From Paenactinomyces guangxiensis (GTDB taxonomy: Bacteria > Bacillota > Bacilli > Thermoactinomycetales > Thermoactinomycetaceae): a stretch of DNA of 64,000 bases. The notes beneath the pieces were generated by a model. The model saw nothing but the letters and a program-made list of their open reading frames with translations, was not told where the DNA came from and searched no databases. The stretch covers positions 62,001-126,000 of the forward strand of contig NZ_JAECVR010000005.1 of assembly GCF_016055185.1 (NCBI RefSeq), in the 5' to 3' direction. Of the stretch, positions 26,267-35,990 are shown one piece after another; within the stretch, counting starts at the first letter, position 1; each line of letters starts with the position of its first letter. The position numbers and the translations under genes are program-made.

Positions 26267-27175
26267 TTGTCGGAGCACATAAGGGAAGTGGTGAAAGATA
26301 GCCTTCTTTGCGTCGGGCTGTTTTTTCTGCTTCTTGCCTCATTGTCAATCCCGTTGATAAATCTCGGTACCCTTTGGTTCCTCCCCCTTCCCTTCCTGAT
26401 CTTAACAGCCAAACAGCGCCTGACTGCAATGGTCCCGGTTATTCTGTTGTTAGGCGTTCTCATATCCATATTTTCCGGTTATACTCACGCCCCGGTGACG
26501 TTGTTCGCTGTATTTATCGGTTTAGTCATGGGATATTTGTATCACCGGAAAAACACCAGCGGAACAGATGTGGTCTTAGGCGGATTTGTCGCCGGTTTAG
26601 TTGTCAGCTGGGCCATTCTGCTTGCCGGGCAATATTTTTTTCAGCTCATGGATCGCTTGAGGAAAATCTGGGAAACGGAATGGAACCTGTTTAAGACGGC
26701 GGGGTTATTCCCGGAAGGCTTTTCTGTCCCGCCAGTGGAGACGTTTATTCCCGTTTTGCTGTTAGTTGTATTATTTCCCATGGCATTGCTGAATTTTTTG
26801 GTTGCCCGTCGGTGGCTGATGAGGAATCAATTCCCCGGGAAATATTTCCCGCCTTTTCGTGATTGGCGTCTGCCCCGCCCCCTTTTTTATTTTTATTTTG
26901 TCTCTCTTTTTATCAGCTGGTTCCTTGAGGGAGATGAAAAAAGCTCACTCCTCTTTCTGCTGATAGGAATTTTATGGGTGTTACAAATCCTGTTTCTGGT
27001 ACAGGGATTTGCATTTGCCGCTTTTCTCCTCCATCATTGGAAAAAGAGCAACGCCTGGCTCATTTTGGTCTTCCTCGTTGCAATGTCTCCGCTATCGGTT
27101 ATTGTACATCTTCTGGGGATTGTAGATACGGGTTCCCGTTTGCGCGAGAGGATCATTGACAGGGAGAAAGAGTAG
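26267..27175 (+). CDS. yybS: YybS family DUF2232 membrane protein
   Basis: A 302-residue protein with about eight hydrophobic segments, consistent with YybS (DUF2232), which lies directly before gdpP in Bacillales. The function is not established. TTG start at 26267, preceded by AGAGGTGA, seven bases after the previous stop. An NBS-like sequence for Noc is inside the gene. Confidence 0.85.
   Translation: MSEHIREVVKDSLLCVGLFFLLLASLSIPLINLGTLWFLPLPFLILTAKQRLTAMVPVILLLGVLISIFSGYTHAPVTLFAVFIGLVMGYLYHRKNTSGTDVVLGGFVAGLVVSWAILLAGQYFFQLMDRLRKIWETEWNLFKTAGLFPEGFSVPPVETFIPVLLLVVLFPMALLNFLVARRWLMRNQFPGKYFPPFRDWRLPRPLFYFYFVSLFISWFLEGDEKSSLLFLLIGILWVLQILFLVQGFAFAAFLLHHWKKSNAWLILVFLVAMSPLSVIVHLLGIVDTGSRLRERIIDREKE
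26830..26843. promoter_or_regulatory. Candidate Noc-binding site (NBS)
   Basis: ATTCCCCGGGAAAT differs by one base from the Bacillus NBS ATTTCCCGGGAAAT. It lies within yybS coding sequence; functional NBS are commonly intragenic. Confidence 0.45.
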
Positions 27176-27302
27176 ATCATGCCGATTTGGTCAATTTTGC
27201 TTGGGTCCCGGGAGTTGCTCCTTGCGAGAACTAGGGTAAAATAGAACTAAGAACCAGCGGGAATGTTGATTGACCCAGCAAGGCGCAGTTCGAGGGGATA
27301 GG

Positions 27303-29276
27303 ATGATGCCGAAATTTATCATTCAAAGATGGCACGGATATCACATGGTTTTTGCTATGTGTTTCTGTCTGGTATTGATTGCTTTACTTTCTACTTACAA
27401 ATGGATTTATGGAATCGTTGGCCTTGTGCTGTTTACCTTTCTGGCACTCGTTTTATATTATGCGGAACGGGCCTTTCGCAAGGACTTTACAGAGTATGTC
27501 CTCACCCTGGCCCATCGGGTAAAAAATGCCAGCCAATCAGCCCTGGATCAATTGCCCGTTGGAATTCTCCTGTATGACCGGAATGGTGAGATTGAGTGGC
27601 ATAATCCGTTTGTACACAAGATGAGTGAACGGGAGCGATTGGTCGGCTCTTTCGTTGATGATGTTTTTCCTGAACTGAAACAGGCGAAGTCCGAAGGAGA
27701 GGGGCCCTTCCGGATCCATTTAGGCAAAAAATCATTTGAGGTTATTCATCAACCGGAAGAACGCCTTTATTTTTTTCGTGATGTCTCCCGCCTCGATGAA
27801 CTGCAAAAAAGGTATCAAGAGGAACAAACCATTCTGGGCTTTCTTCATATGGATAACTTTGACGAAGCCGGTCAAGGGCTGTCAGATCAGGAAAGCGCCC
27901 AGCTATTATCAAATCTCACCAGTGTGATCTCAAAATGGGCATTAGAGTATAATATTACCCTAAAGCGTATTGATACGGATAAAATGTTTTTTGTAACCCA
28001 GTACCAATCCTTGCAGAGATTGATTAAATCCAGGTTTGATATCCTGGACGCTGTCAGGGAAATGACCAGGCATTATAAGATTCCTGTCACCCTCAGCATT
28101 GGTGTGGCCAGTGTAGGAGAGACCATGATCGAACGGTCACAAAATGCTCAAGCAGCATTGGATATTGCCCTGGCACGCGGCGGAGATCAGGCTGCCGTTC
28201 AGTCTGAAGAGCGTGTCGTTTTCTTTGGTGGGAAAACCAATGCAGTGGAGAAGCGAACCCGTGTCCGTGCCCGGGTGATTTCACATGCGATGAGCAATTT
28301 AATTCGCGACAGTCAGCGGGTATTGGTGATGGGACATACCCAGCCGGATATGGACGCGCTGGGCGCAGCGATTGGTGTGGTTAAATTTGCTCTTATTAAT
28401 GATTGTGAGGCATATATCGTCCTGGATGAAGAAAATGTCTCCATCGAAAGGCTGATGACAGCAGTCTACCAACATGAATATCTCGGTGAACATGTGATTC
28501 ACCCGGAGAAAGCGTTGCTTTTGGCGGATGACCCGGATACATTGCTCATCCTTGTTGATACACATAAGCCTTCTCTGACCATAGAGCCCCGTTTATTAGA
28601 GAGAGCAGAAAGAACGGTTGTGATTGATCACCATCGCCGTGGCGAAGACTTCGTCAAGGACCCGGTCCTTGTCTATCTGGAGCCATATGCTTCATCTACC
28701 AGCGAACTGGTTACCGAACTGCTGCAATACCAGGATGGGCGCCTCGCGATGGATACGCTGGAGGCAACTGCTCTGCTCGCGGGCATTGTGGTTGATACGA
28801 AAAACTTTGCCTTTCGTGCCGGGTCGAGAACATTTGAAGCTGCCTCCTTCCTTCGCAGGCACGGAGCTGATTTAATGATGGTCCAATCACTGCTTAAAGA
28901 AGATCTGGCCCAATATGTGAAACGGGCGGAAATTGTCAAAAATACAGAGGTTTTATACGGAAATATCGCCATTGCCACTGGCGACGAAGCGGAAGTATAT
29001 GATCAACTATTGATTGCCCAGGCGGCGGATACTTTGCTCAATATGCAAGGAGTGGGGGCCTCTTTTGTCATCGGCATGCGTGAGGACGGGTTGATCTCCG
29101 TCAGTGCGAGATCTCAGGGCGAGTTGAATGTTCAGCTGGTCATGGAGGAGATGGGTGGCGGAGGACACCTCACAAACGCCGCTTGCCAATTGAAAAACAC
29201 GACGATACAGGAAACAAAAGAGCGGCTGTTGGAAGTGTTAAAAGAAACATTGGAAAGCGGGGGGACGCAACAATGA
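27303..29276 (+). CDS. gdpP: Cyclic-di-AMP phosphodiesterase GdpP
   Basis: A 657-residue membrane enzyme that degrades c-di-AMP to pApA. Order: two transmembrane helices (about 15-60), a PAS-like domain (about 75-150), a degenerate GGDEF domain (about 170-300), then DHH/DHHA1. Metal motifs are visible: [22 protein letters not shown] and VIDHHRRG, and [10 protein letters not shown] near the C-terminus. ATG 27303 or 27306 follows GAGGGGATAGG. It overlaps rplI by four bases (ATGA). Confidence 0.95.
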   Translation: MMPKFIIQRWHGYHMVFAMCFCLVLIALLSTYKWIYGIVGLVLFTFLALVLYYAERAFRKDFTEYVLTLAHRVKNASQSALDQLPVGILLYDRNGEIEWHNPFVHKMSERERLVGSFVDDVFPELKQAKSEGEGPFRIHLGKKSFEVIHQPEERLYFFRDVSRLDELQKRYQEEQTILGFLHMDNFDEAGQGLSDQESAQLLSNLTSVISKWALEYNITLKRIDTDKMFFVTQYQSLQRLIKSRFDILDAVREMTRHYKIPVTLSIGVASVGETMIERSQNAQAALDIALARGGDQAAVQSEERVVFFGGKTNAVEKRTRVRARVISHAMSNLIRDSQRVLVMGHTQPDMDALGAAIGVVKFALINDCEAYIVLDEENVSIERLMTAVYQHEYLGEHVIHPEKALLLADDPDTLLILVDTHKPSLTIEPRLLERAERTVVIDHHRRGEDFVKDPVLVYLEPYASSTSELVTELLQYQDGRLAMDTLEATALLAGIVVDTKNFAFRAGSRTFEAASFLRRHGADLMMVQSLLKEDLAQYVKRAEIVKNTEVLYGNIAIATGDEAEVYDQLLIAQAADTLLNMQGVGASFVIGMREDGLISVSARSQGELNVQLVMEEMGGGGHLTNAACQLKNTTIQETKERLLEVLKETLESGGTQQ

Positions 29277-29722
29277 AAGTCATCTTTCTTCAAGATGTAA
29301 AGGGCACCGGAAAAAAAGGTGAAGTAAAAGAAGTCGCAGAAGGATATGCCCGTAATTATTTGATTCCGCGCAAGTTGGCGGTACAAGCGACAGAAGGGAA
29401 CATGAACACATTAAAAGAACAGCAGAGAAGAGACAAAAAACGCAAAGCGGAAGAGCTGGAAAATGCCAAAAAACTGGGAGATAAACTAAGTGAAATCACC
29501 TTGACATTAACAGCGAAATCAGGTGAAGGAGGCCGTGTATTCGGTTCCATCACATCCAAACAAATCAGCCAGGAATTAAAGAAAAAATTTCAACTGAATG
29601 TGGATAAGAAAAAAATTCAGTTGGAAGAACCGATTCGCACTCTGGGCGTGACCAGGGTACCTGTGAAGCTTCACCCGGAAGTGACCGCAACTCTTTCTGT
29701 GCAAGTGGTAGAAGAAGTCTAG
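29273..29722 (+). CDS. rplI: Ribosomal protein L9
   Basis: A 149-residue L9 beginning [21 protein letters not shown], with [13 protein letters not shown], a central charged helix and a C-terminal domain. Length is normal. The ATG overlaps the gdpP stop, so translation is coupled. Its terminator follows. Confidence 0.97.
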   Translation: MKVIFLQDVKGTGKKGEVKEVAEGYARNYLIPRKLAVQATEGNMNTLKEQQRRDKKRKAEELENAKKLGDKLSEITLTLTAKSGEGGRVFGSITSKQISQELKKKFQLNVDKKKIQLEEPIRTLGVTRVPVKLHPEVTATLSVQVVEEV

Positions 29723-29724
29723 CC

Positions 29725-29763
29725 TAAAAAAGGCGCTCCACTCGGGATGGAAGCGCCTTTTTT
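29725..29763 (+). terminator. Terminator after rplI
   Basis: AAAAAGGCGCT pairs with AGCGCCTTTTTT across an 11-base loop. Confidence 0.85.
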
Positions 29764-29899
29764 AAATATGCCCGGCCCGGGTTTCATCTACAGTCCCAAC
29801 TTCTGATTGGCCGGGGCAGTCGTAAGCAGTATAGTTTAAGCCGGAGAATGGGGGATTCGCCACCCCCTTATACTCGTTGGAACTGGAGGGTTTTGACTG

Positions 29900-31249
29900 A
29901 TGAGTGATTTATTTTCAGATCGTCTTCCTCCACATAATCATGAAGCAGAACAAGCGGTGCTCGGTGCCATTATTATTGAGCCGTCTGTGCTGGTTTCCGT
30001 CAATGAACGGCTCAAGCCCGAGGATTTTTACCGGCAAGCGCATCAGCGCCTTTTCCAGGTAATCAATGATCTTGCGGAAAAAGGTGAACCTGTTGATCTG
30101 GTTACCCTGACATCGGAACTGCAAGATAAGAAGTTGCTTGATGAGGTAGGGGGAGTGACTTACCTGACCGAGCTGGCAGGTACTGTACCCACGGCTGCCA
30201 ATGTGGATTATTATGCACGGATTGTGGAGGAGAAAGCGATTCTCCGGCGTCTGATCCGCACAGCTACCCAGATTGCCGCTTCCGGTTACTCGGGAAGCGA
30301 TGAAGTTACGGAAGTTTTGGATGATGCGGAAAGGAAGATACTGGAGATTTCCCAGCGCCGTATGCGTGGCGGCGGATTTATTCCCATTCGTGATGTTCTG
30401 ATGGAATCGTATGAGCAGATTGAAGCTCTCCATTTTAATAAAGGGGGGCTTAGTGGAATCCCGTCTGGTTATGTTGATTTGGACCGTATGACCTCCGGGT
30501 TTAAGGGGTCTGATCTAATCATTATTGCTGCCCGCCCCAGTATGGGGAAAACGGCATTCGCCCTTAACGTGGTACAAAATATTGCTGTTCGTTCAGGTAA
30601 AACCGTTGCCATTTTCAATCTGGAGATGTCTGCTTCGCAAATGGTAATGAGAATGTTGTCCGCAGAAGGAAATATTGATGCCCAGGCCTTCCGTACGGGT
30701 AACTTGAATGAAGAAGACTGGGAAAAGTTGACAATGGCGATCAGTACTTTGAGTGAGTCCCCAATTTTCATCGATGATACACCGGGCGTGACGGTGAATG
30801 ATATCCGCAGCAAATTACGTCGTTTGCATGCTGAGCACGGGCTTGGACTTGTGGTAATCGACTATTTGCAACTAATTTCAGGCCGGGGTGGTGACAGCCG
30901 GCAACAGGAAATTTCCGAGATCTCACGCTCGCTTAAGCTGATGGCCCGTGAATTTGATGTCCCGGTGATCGCTCTGTCCCAGCTCTCCCGTGCGGTTGAA
31001 CAACGCCAGGACAAGCGGCCGATGTTATCCGATTTGCGGGAATCGGGGTCCATTGAGCAAGATGCCGATATTGTAGCCTTTCTTTATCGGGATGATTATT
31101 ATAATGAGGATTCTGAGAAAAAGAACATCGTCGAAGTGATTATCGGGAAGCAAAGGAATGGTCCGGTGGGGAAAGTGGAACTCTTATTCTTAAAGAACTA
31201 CAATAAGTTTTTAAGCCTTGAGATGAGGCACAACAATTTTCCCGAATGA
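29900..31249 (+). CDS. dnaB: Replicative DNA helicase DnaB (Bacillus DnaC)
   Basis: A 449-residue DnaB-family helicase. The N-terminal domain starts LPPHNHEAEQAVLGAIIIEP; the RecA-type domain has Walker A IIAARPSMGKTAFALN, Walker B LVVIDYLQLISG, and ALSQLSRAVEQRQDKRPMLSDLRESGSIEQDAD. It is the main fork helicase. In Bacillus this gene is called dnaC. No intein is present. ATG follows GGAGG. Located between rplI and purA as usual. Confidence 0.97.
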   Translation: MSDLFSDRLPPHNHEAEQAVLGAIIIEPSVLVSVNERLKPEDFYRQAHQRLFQVINDLAEKGEPVDLVTLTSELQDKKLLDEVGGVTYLTELAGTVPTAANVDYYARIVEEKAILRRLIRTATQIAASGYSGSDEVTEVLDDAERKILEISQRRMRGGGFIPIRDVLMESYEQIEALHFNKGGLSGIPSGYVDLDRMTSGFKGSDLIIIAARPSMGKTAFALNVVQNIAVRSGKTVAIFNLEMSASQMVMRMLSAEGNIDAQAFRTGNLNEEDWEKLTMAISTLSESPIFIDDTPGVTVNDIRSKLRRLHAEHGLGLVVIDYLQLISGRGGDSRQQEISEISRSLKLMAREFDVPVIALSQLSRAVEQRQDKRPMLSDLRESGSIEQDADIVAFLYRDDYYNEDSEKKNIVEVIIGKQRNGPVGKVELLFLKNYNKFLSLEMRHNNFPE

Positions 31250-31285
31250 TTATGTTATATATTCTATATAATGTTCGTTATTTAA

Positions 31286-31315
31286 TTGACAATCCTCTCT
31301 TTATACTGATATACT
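31286..31315 (+). promoter_or_regulatory. purA promoter with PurBox-like sequences
   Basis: TTGACA (31286-31291) and TATACT (31310-31315) are 18 bases apart. ATGTTCG occurs upstream (31271-31277) and downstream (31334-31340). The core GTTCG resembles the PurBox half, but both are in the same orientation and 60 bases apart, unlike typical paired PurBoxes. Confidence 0.55.
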
Positions 31316-31370
31316 TAGCATTGTTGATAAATAATGTTCGGGAAAATTGCCCCCTAGGAGGAGTGCGAAG

Positions 31371-32657
31371 ATGTCCACGGTAGTTGTTGTAGGTACCCAG
31401 TGGGGAGACGAAGGAAAAGGAAAAATCACTGATTTCCTTGCTGAAAAAGCAGAGGCGGTTGCCCGGTATCAAGGCGGGAATAATGCGGGCCACACAATAG
31501 TGTTTGGGGGAACCCGATATAAACTGCATATGATTCCCTCAGGGATTTTTTATAAAGATAAGATATGTGTGCTGGGGAATGGCATGGTCATCAATCCTCA
31601 AGCTTTGGTGGAGGAATTGGATTATCTCCATCAACACGGGATTTCTGCCGATAACTTGCGCATATCTGACCGCGCCCATCTGATTATGCCTTATCACATT
31701 AAATTAGATTTGGCTGAAGAAAGCCGGAAAGGCAGAAGCAAGATCGGAACCACCGGCAAAGGAATTGGCCCAGCCTATATGGATAAAGCGGCACGGGTCG
31801 GGATCCGTGTGGGTGACTTGCTCCATCCTGAACAATTTGCGGAGAAATTGAAACGCAATCTGGAGGAAAAGAACCGTTTGTTAGAACGGCTTTATCAGAC
31901 AGATGGTTTCACATTTGATGAGATTTATGAGCCTTATATGGCCTGCATGGAGAGAATCCGCCCATATGTAACCGATACATCGGTCGTGCTGAATGATGCA
32001 ATTGATCAAGGCAGGCGAGTTTTATTTGAGGGAGCACAAGGTGTGATGCTGGACATCGACCAGGGGACTTATCCGTTTGTAACTTCCTCCAATCCGGTGG
32101 CAGGAGGGGTTTGTATTGGGTCCGGAGTGGGTCCGACCAAAATCCGCCATGTGGTTGGCGTAGCAAAAGCATATACAACCCGTGTTGGTGATGGCCCATT
32201 TCCAACCGAACTCCACGATGAAATTGGTGACCAAATCCGCGAAGTGGGGCGTGAGTATGGTACAACTACCGGACGCCCACGCAGAGTAGGCTGGTTTGAC
32301 AGTGTAGTTGTCCGGCATGCCCGCCGGGTGAGCGGAATTACCGGGCTTTCCCTTAATTCCCTCGATGTATTAACAGGCCTTGATACAGTAAAGATCTGTA
32401 CGGCTTACCAGTATGAAGGCAAAGTGATTGAAAATTACCCCGCCAGCCTGGAACTGTTGGCGAAATGTGAACCGGTCTACGAAGAATTGCCCGGTTGGAA
32501 ACAAGATATTACAGGGGCCCGCAGCTTACATGATCTTCCGATTGAAGCCCAGCACTATATCGAAAGAATTACCCACCTCACCGGAATTCCACTGGCTATT
32601 TTCTCAGTCGGCCCCGGGCGCAGCCAAACCATTCAAGTACGTCCTGTTTATGCGTAA
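31371..32657 (+). CDS. purA: Adenylosuccinate synthetase
   Basis: A 428-residue enzyme that joins IMP and aspartate using GTP, the first step from IMP to AMP. It has the P-loop [37 protein letters not shown] and [16 protein letters not shown] 31371 follows AGGAGGAG and gives the family N-terminus; an upstream extension to 31347 is not conserved. Length is normal. Confidence 0.97.
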   Translation: MSTVVVVGTQWGDEGKGKITDFLAEKAEAVARYQGGNNAGHTIVFGGTRYKLHMIPSGIFYKDKICVLGNGMVINPQALVEELDYLHQHGISADNLRISDRAHLIMPYHIKLDLAEESRKGRSKIGTTGKGIGPAYMDKAARVGIRVGDLLHPEQFAEKLKRNLEEKNRLLERLYQTDGFTFDEIYEPYMACMERIRPYVTDTSVVLNDAIDQGRRVLFEGAQGVMLDIDQGTYPFVTSSNPVAGGVCIGSGVGPTKIRHVVGVAKAYTTRVGDGPFPTELHDEIGDQIREVGREYGTTTGRPRRVGWFDSVVVRHARRVSGITGLSLNSLDVLTGLDTVKICTAYQYEGKVIENYPASLELLAKCEPVYEELPGWKQDITGARSLHDLPIEAQHYIERITHLTGIPLAIFSVGPGRSQTIQVRPVYA

Positions 32658-32767
32658 AACAACAAAGGATATCATGGGAGAAGCCTGGTAAAATGATGAT
32701 AGTTGATTGGGCGTTCACAACTAAAAAAGGACCTATTTTCACACGGATGTTAAGTAGAGCAGAAAAC

Positions 32768-32930
32768 CTTGATGACTCGCCGAGGTAACCCAGGGATGAA
32801 AGTTTGAATCATGACGGGGAAGCAGTATTCTGGGATGGACGGCCATTTCTACTTCCTTGCAGGGCTCCGATGGGGAGCGAGACAGAATTCTGCCTTCCCC
32901 CTTAGATACACACACTTTCACAGAAAAAGA
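32768..32930 (+). repeat. Dispersed structured repeat, copy E (short form)
   Basis: About 162 bases between purA and rlmH. It opens TTGATGACTCGCCGAGG and ends CACACACTTTCACAGAAAAAG. GGGGAAGCAG pairs with CTGCCTTCCCC near the ends. As in copy C the extra internal domain is missing. No gene is evident elsewhere in 32658-32951. Confidence 0.85.
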
Positions 32931-32951
32931 GCTATCCGAGGGAAAAAGCGA

Positions 32952-33431
32952 TTATTTATGATAAGTTTCCCCACGATTGATCTTGCAGGCACGGTAAATT
33001 TGTTCCAGTAGAAAAATACGGATCAGTTGGTGGGGAAAAGTCATCTTAGAAAAAGAAAGCTGTAAATCGGCACGCTTCAATACTTCAGGAGAAAGTCCGT
33101 ATGAACCTCCGATGACAAAAGTAATATGGCTTTTCCCGTAAGTGATCAGCTGTTGTAATTGCCCGGCAAAAGCCGGGGAAGAAAAGGATTTACCTTCAAT
33201 GGCTAAAGCGATGAGATAAGAATCAGGGTGAACCTGCCGCAGGATCCGTTCCCCCTCTTTTGAGAGGATCTGCGCGATTTCCGCATCGTAAATCGGCTCT
33301 TGTGCTTTTTCTTCGGCCAGTTCAACCAGTTCCACTCTGGCATAGGAACGAAGCCGTTTCAGGTATTCCTCAGCCGCTTGCCTCAGGTATTTTTCTTTTA
33401 ACTTGCCTATGCTGATAATTTGTATTCTCAT
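32952..33431 (-). CDS. rlmH: 23S rRNA pseudouridine-1915 N3-methyltransferase RlmH
   Basis: A 159-residue SPOUT methyltransferase that modifies pseudouridine 1915 of 23S rRNA. It begins MRIQIISIGKLKEKYLRQAAEEY and contains FVIGGSYGLSPEVLKRADL (knot/SAM site) and FPHQLIRIFLLEQIYRA. ATG 33431 follows GAGGAGGG; the 13-residue longer frame is not conserved. It is cotranscribed with the CxxH/CxxC gene. Confidence 0.95.
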   Translation of the reverse strand: MRIQIISIGKLKEKYLRQAAEEYLKRLRSYARVELVELAEEKAQEPIYDAEIAQILSKEGERILRQVHPDSYLIALAIEGKSFSSPAFAGQLQQLITYGKSHITFVIGGSYGLSPEVLKRADLQLSFSKMTFPHQLIRIFLLEQIYRACKINRGETYHK

Positions 33432-33459
33432 GGGCCCTCCTCTTTTTTTGTTTCTCTTC

Positions 33460-33666
33460 TTATTGTTCATCTTCCAGTTCTATTTCCAATTGATACTCAG
33501 GGAACCCTCCACACCAGTAACACTCTTTTTTTGATCCATTTCTCCTGTCTGAAGAATATAGCTCCATGGTAGGGGCGATCGAGAAGCGATCCACTATTTC
33601 ATCAATCACAATATCAATGTGTTCACCGCAGGCATACCAAATAAGCTGTTCATAATCTGATTTCAT
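33460..33666 (-). CDS. CxxH/CxxC small protein (BA_5709-like)
   Basis: A 68-residue protein with YACGEHIDIVIDEIVDRF at the N-terminus and ECYWCGG near the C-terminus. The paired CxxH-type and CxxC motifs and location just upstream of rlmH match a small conserved Bacillales family of unknown function, probably binding zinc. Its ATG overlaps the stop of an upstream leftward frame (TAATG). Confidence 0.8.
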   Translation of the reverse strand: MKSDYEQLIWYACGEHIDIVIDEIVDRFSIAPTMELYSSDRRNGSKKECYWCGGFPEYQLEIELEDEQ

Positions 33667-33870
33667 TATTTCACTCCATTTTCACATAAAGTTATACATA
33701 GGTTATCCACATTATCCACAGTATTGGTACAGGTAATTCGCTTAAGAAAAGACTGTGCTTCGGCGTGCTGACATTCATCGAGTACAGCAGAAAAATATTG
33801 ATTTTGGTTTACACCGACCACTTTTTTTGGACAAGACGATCCAAAAAAGTGCGTATGGTTTAGGCTTCCA
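33666..33870 (-). other. Open leftward segment upstream of the CxxH gene, not recognised
   Basis: A leftward frame runs from the intron-fragment side to a stop that overlaps the CxxH start codon (TAATG), a layout typical of coupled genes. The residues (for example CPKKVVGVNQNQYFSAVLDEC) match nothing I know. The tandem DnaA boxes would encode VDNVDN in it. It may be the remnant of a gene cut by the intron fragment, or merely open by chance. Confidence 0.25.
33692..33720. promoter_or_regulatory. DnaA-box cluster upstream of rlmH operon
   Basis: Two perfect TTATCCACA boxes abut at 33703-33711 and 33712-33720, with a third related TTATACATA at 33692-33700. They lie directly before the CxxH/CxxC-rlmH genes, about 31 kb from oriC. 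I recall stable DnaA binding near yydA (rlmH) in B. subtilis. Confidence 0.75.
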
Positions 33871-33879
33871 ATCCGTTCT

Positions 33880-34542
33880 ATCGGAATGTTAAATCCGGTC
33901 ATTAGAGGATGGGCACAATTCCACCAATTCGCCAATAGCAAAAGAACCTTCAACTTCGTTGATCATGCCATTCACCAACGCCTTTGGCGTTGGGCTAAAC
34001 GGAGACACCCCAATAAGTCAAAACGATGGATAAGAAAAAAATACTTCAAAACCATCGGCGGAAATAATTGGGTATTCTTTGGAGAAGACAAAGGAAAAGA
34101 ATTAATCCTACTACGTGCCTCTCGATTTCCTGTTAAAAGATATGTAAAGGTTAAGTTAGAAGCCAATCCATTTGATCCCAACTGGGAACTGTACTTTGAA
34201 AAACGTCTAGCTCTTAAAATAGCGGACAATCTCAAAGGAAGACGCCAACTCCTACAACTCTGGAAAGAACAACAAGGCATCTGCCCAGTTTGTAAACAAA
34301 AGATCACCAAACTTACGGGATGGCATAGCCATCACATTGTATGGCGATCACTAGGTGGTTCCGATTCGCAAGAGAACCGTGTTCTCTTACACCCAAATTG
34401 TCATAGCCAAGTCCACAGCCTAGGAATAACTGTTGAGAAGCCGCGCCCCCTACGGGGCGTTTGAAGAGGCTTGAGCCGTATGACGGGAAACTGTCACGTA
34501 CGGTTCTTAGGGGGGAATGGCTCCGAAAGGAGCCTGCCCTAC
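33880..34542 (+). mobile_element. 5'-truncated group II intron (GIIM, HNH, domains V-VI)
   Basis: The frame 33886-34464 encodes only the C-terminal part of an intron protein: maturase segment LNPVIRGWAQFHQF and VDHAIHQRLWRWAKRRHP, then an HNH endonuclease with CPVCKQK, HSHHIVWRSLGG and LLHPNCHSQVH. No RT domain is upstream. Domain V follows at 34473-34506 (GAGCCGTATGACGGGAAACT...GTACGGTTC), then a domain VI hairpin GGCTCCgaaaGGAGCC and a 3' end ..GCCCTAC at 34542. The 5' two-thirds are missing, so it cannot splice alone. 5' truncation is typical of incomplete retrohoming. Confidence 0.88.
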
Positions 34543-34550
34543 CCAACACC

Positions 34551-34580
34551 CCGAGTTACACACACTTTCACAGAAAAAGC
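34551..34580 (+). repeat. Dispersed repeat, tail fragment F
   Basis: CGAGTTACACACACTTTCAC and the following AGAAAAAGC match the 3' end of the repeat family. It begins within ten bases of the 3' end of the truncated intron. Confidence 0.75.
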
Positions 34581-34605
34581 CCCGCAAGAGCGGAGCTCGT
34601 GGTGG

Positions 34606-35787
34606 TTATCTAAAACTTTTCGGTGCCTCAGCCAGTTTTAGCCTGGTTGTTTCTTTTTTGCCATCCCGGTAAAAAGTCACTGTCACTTCTTGACCAATCT
34701 GTTTGTTTTTGTAGAGGTATTTTCTGAGCTCTGACGCTGTTGCAATCGGCTGATTATCGAGAGCAACGATTACATCTTTTGCTTTTAATCCTGCCAGGTC
34801 AGCAGGTGAGCCCATGCCGACACCGCGAATGACTGTTCCGCCTTCCAGATTGGCCGGGATTCTCAAGTTTTCCCAGACACTCTGTGGTAATTGCATTAAA
34901 TCGATTAATTCCACTCCGAGGAAAGGTCGGGGGACATAGCCATAATGAATGATGTTTTTCATGATCGGCTGGGCATCATTGGACGGAATAGCAAACCCGA
35001 GACCTTCCACTCCGCTTTCGGCAATTTTCAAACTGTTGATCCCGATCACCTGTCCGGCAGCATTGATCAGGGCGCCCCCGCTGTTCCCGGGATTGATGGC
35101 GGCATCCGTTTGGATGACATCAGTGGCCATATACTCTGTAACGTCAATAGACCGTTTGGGAGAACTGATGACACCCACGGTTATCGATTGGCCTAATCCG
35201 AGAGGATTACCGATCGCGATGGCTGGTTCCCCGGCTTTTAAAGTATCTGAGTTCCCAAACTCGGCAACAGCAGTCACATATTGATCACTGATCTCCAGCA
35301 CTGCAAGGTCAGTGGTTGGGTCACTGCCCAGCACTTTAGCGTTAACCGTTTTGTTTTTATTATCACCTGATGGGATCACGACTCTGACCTGTGAAGCACC
35401 TTCGATCACATGATAGTTTGTGACAACGCGTGCCTTTCCGTTTGCTTTTTCGAAAATAATTCCCGAACCCGTTCCTTTTTGGACTTCTTCAGGGTTAAAC
35501 GGGTCTTCTGACTTTGCATAGTTGAGAATCCCCACAACAGCAGGCCTTACCCGGTCAACCGCTTTGGTGATATCCGAGGTAACATTGACACTGGTTGTTT
35601 TGGTTGGTCCTGTAATGTTGGTTGGGGCCGCAGGCTGAGGTGGAAGAGAGATGACTCCGCTTCGGAAGAGGAGAGGAGTCAATAGAAGAACGATAAGTCC
35701 GCCAATCACTGCGGAAATAATCGCAATCAAAACGGGTGACTGGCGCTTGGGCTGTTGTTGTAAATCCGGTTGATCATAGAACCCCAT
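34606..35787 (-). CDS. htrA: HtrA-like serine protease (YyxA/HtrC type)
   Basis: A 393-residue membrane-anchored protease/chaperone of the cell envelope. One transmembrane helix (about 19-41) is followed by the trypsin-like domain with triad His126 (TNYHVIEG), Asp160 (TTDLAVLE) and Ser236 (NPGNSGGALIN), then a PDZ domain (about 295-385). ATG 35787 follows GGAGGGAAAAG; the longer frame from 35820 adds 11 unlikely residues. It stands next to walJ, as yyxA does in B. subtilis. Confidence 0.95.
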   Translation of the reverse strand: MGFYDQPDLQQQPKRQSPVLIAIISAVIGGLIVLLLTPLLFRSGVISLPPQPAAPTNITGPTKTTSVNVTSDITKAVDRVRPAVVGILNYAKSEDPFNPEEVQKGTGSGIIFEKANGKARVVTNYHVIEGASQVRVVIPSGDNKNKTVNAKVLGSDPTTDLAVLEISDQYVTAVAEFGNSDTLKAGEPAIAIGNPLGLGQSITVGVISSPKRSIDVTEYMATDVIQTDAAINPGNSGGALINAAGQVIGINSLKIAESGVEGLGFAIPSNDAQPIMKNIIHYGYVPRPFLGVELIDLMQLPQSVWENLRIPANLEGGTVIRGVGMGSPADLAGLKAKDVIVALDNQPIATASELRKYLYKNKQIGQEVTVTFYRDGKKETTRLKLAEAPKSFR

Positions 35788-35990
35788 AAACTTTTCCCTC
35801 CTCGTTATGTATATTAGCACAAATTCCTTATAACATTATTTGATTCGCTTAAATGTATTATACTAAAATCCCTTTTGAAGCCCCGTTCAAAAAGGTGTGA
35901 CATTTTTTATAAGAGAAGTTTAAAAACTAGGAAAAATGAGGAGAATGGTAGAAAATATATATAAATGGGCGTCGCTGGGAGTTGAAATGG

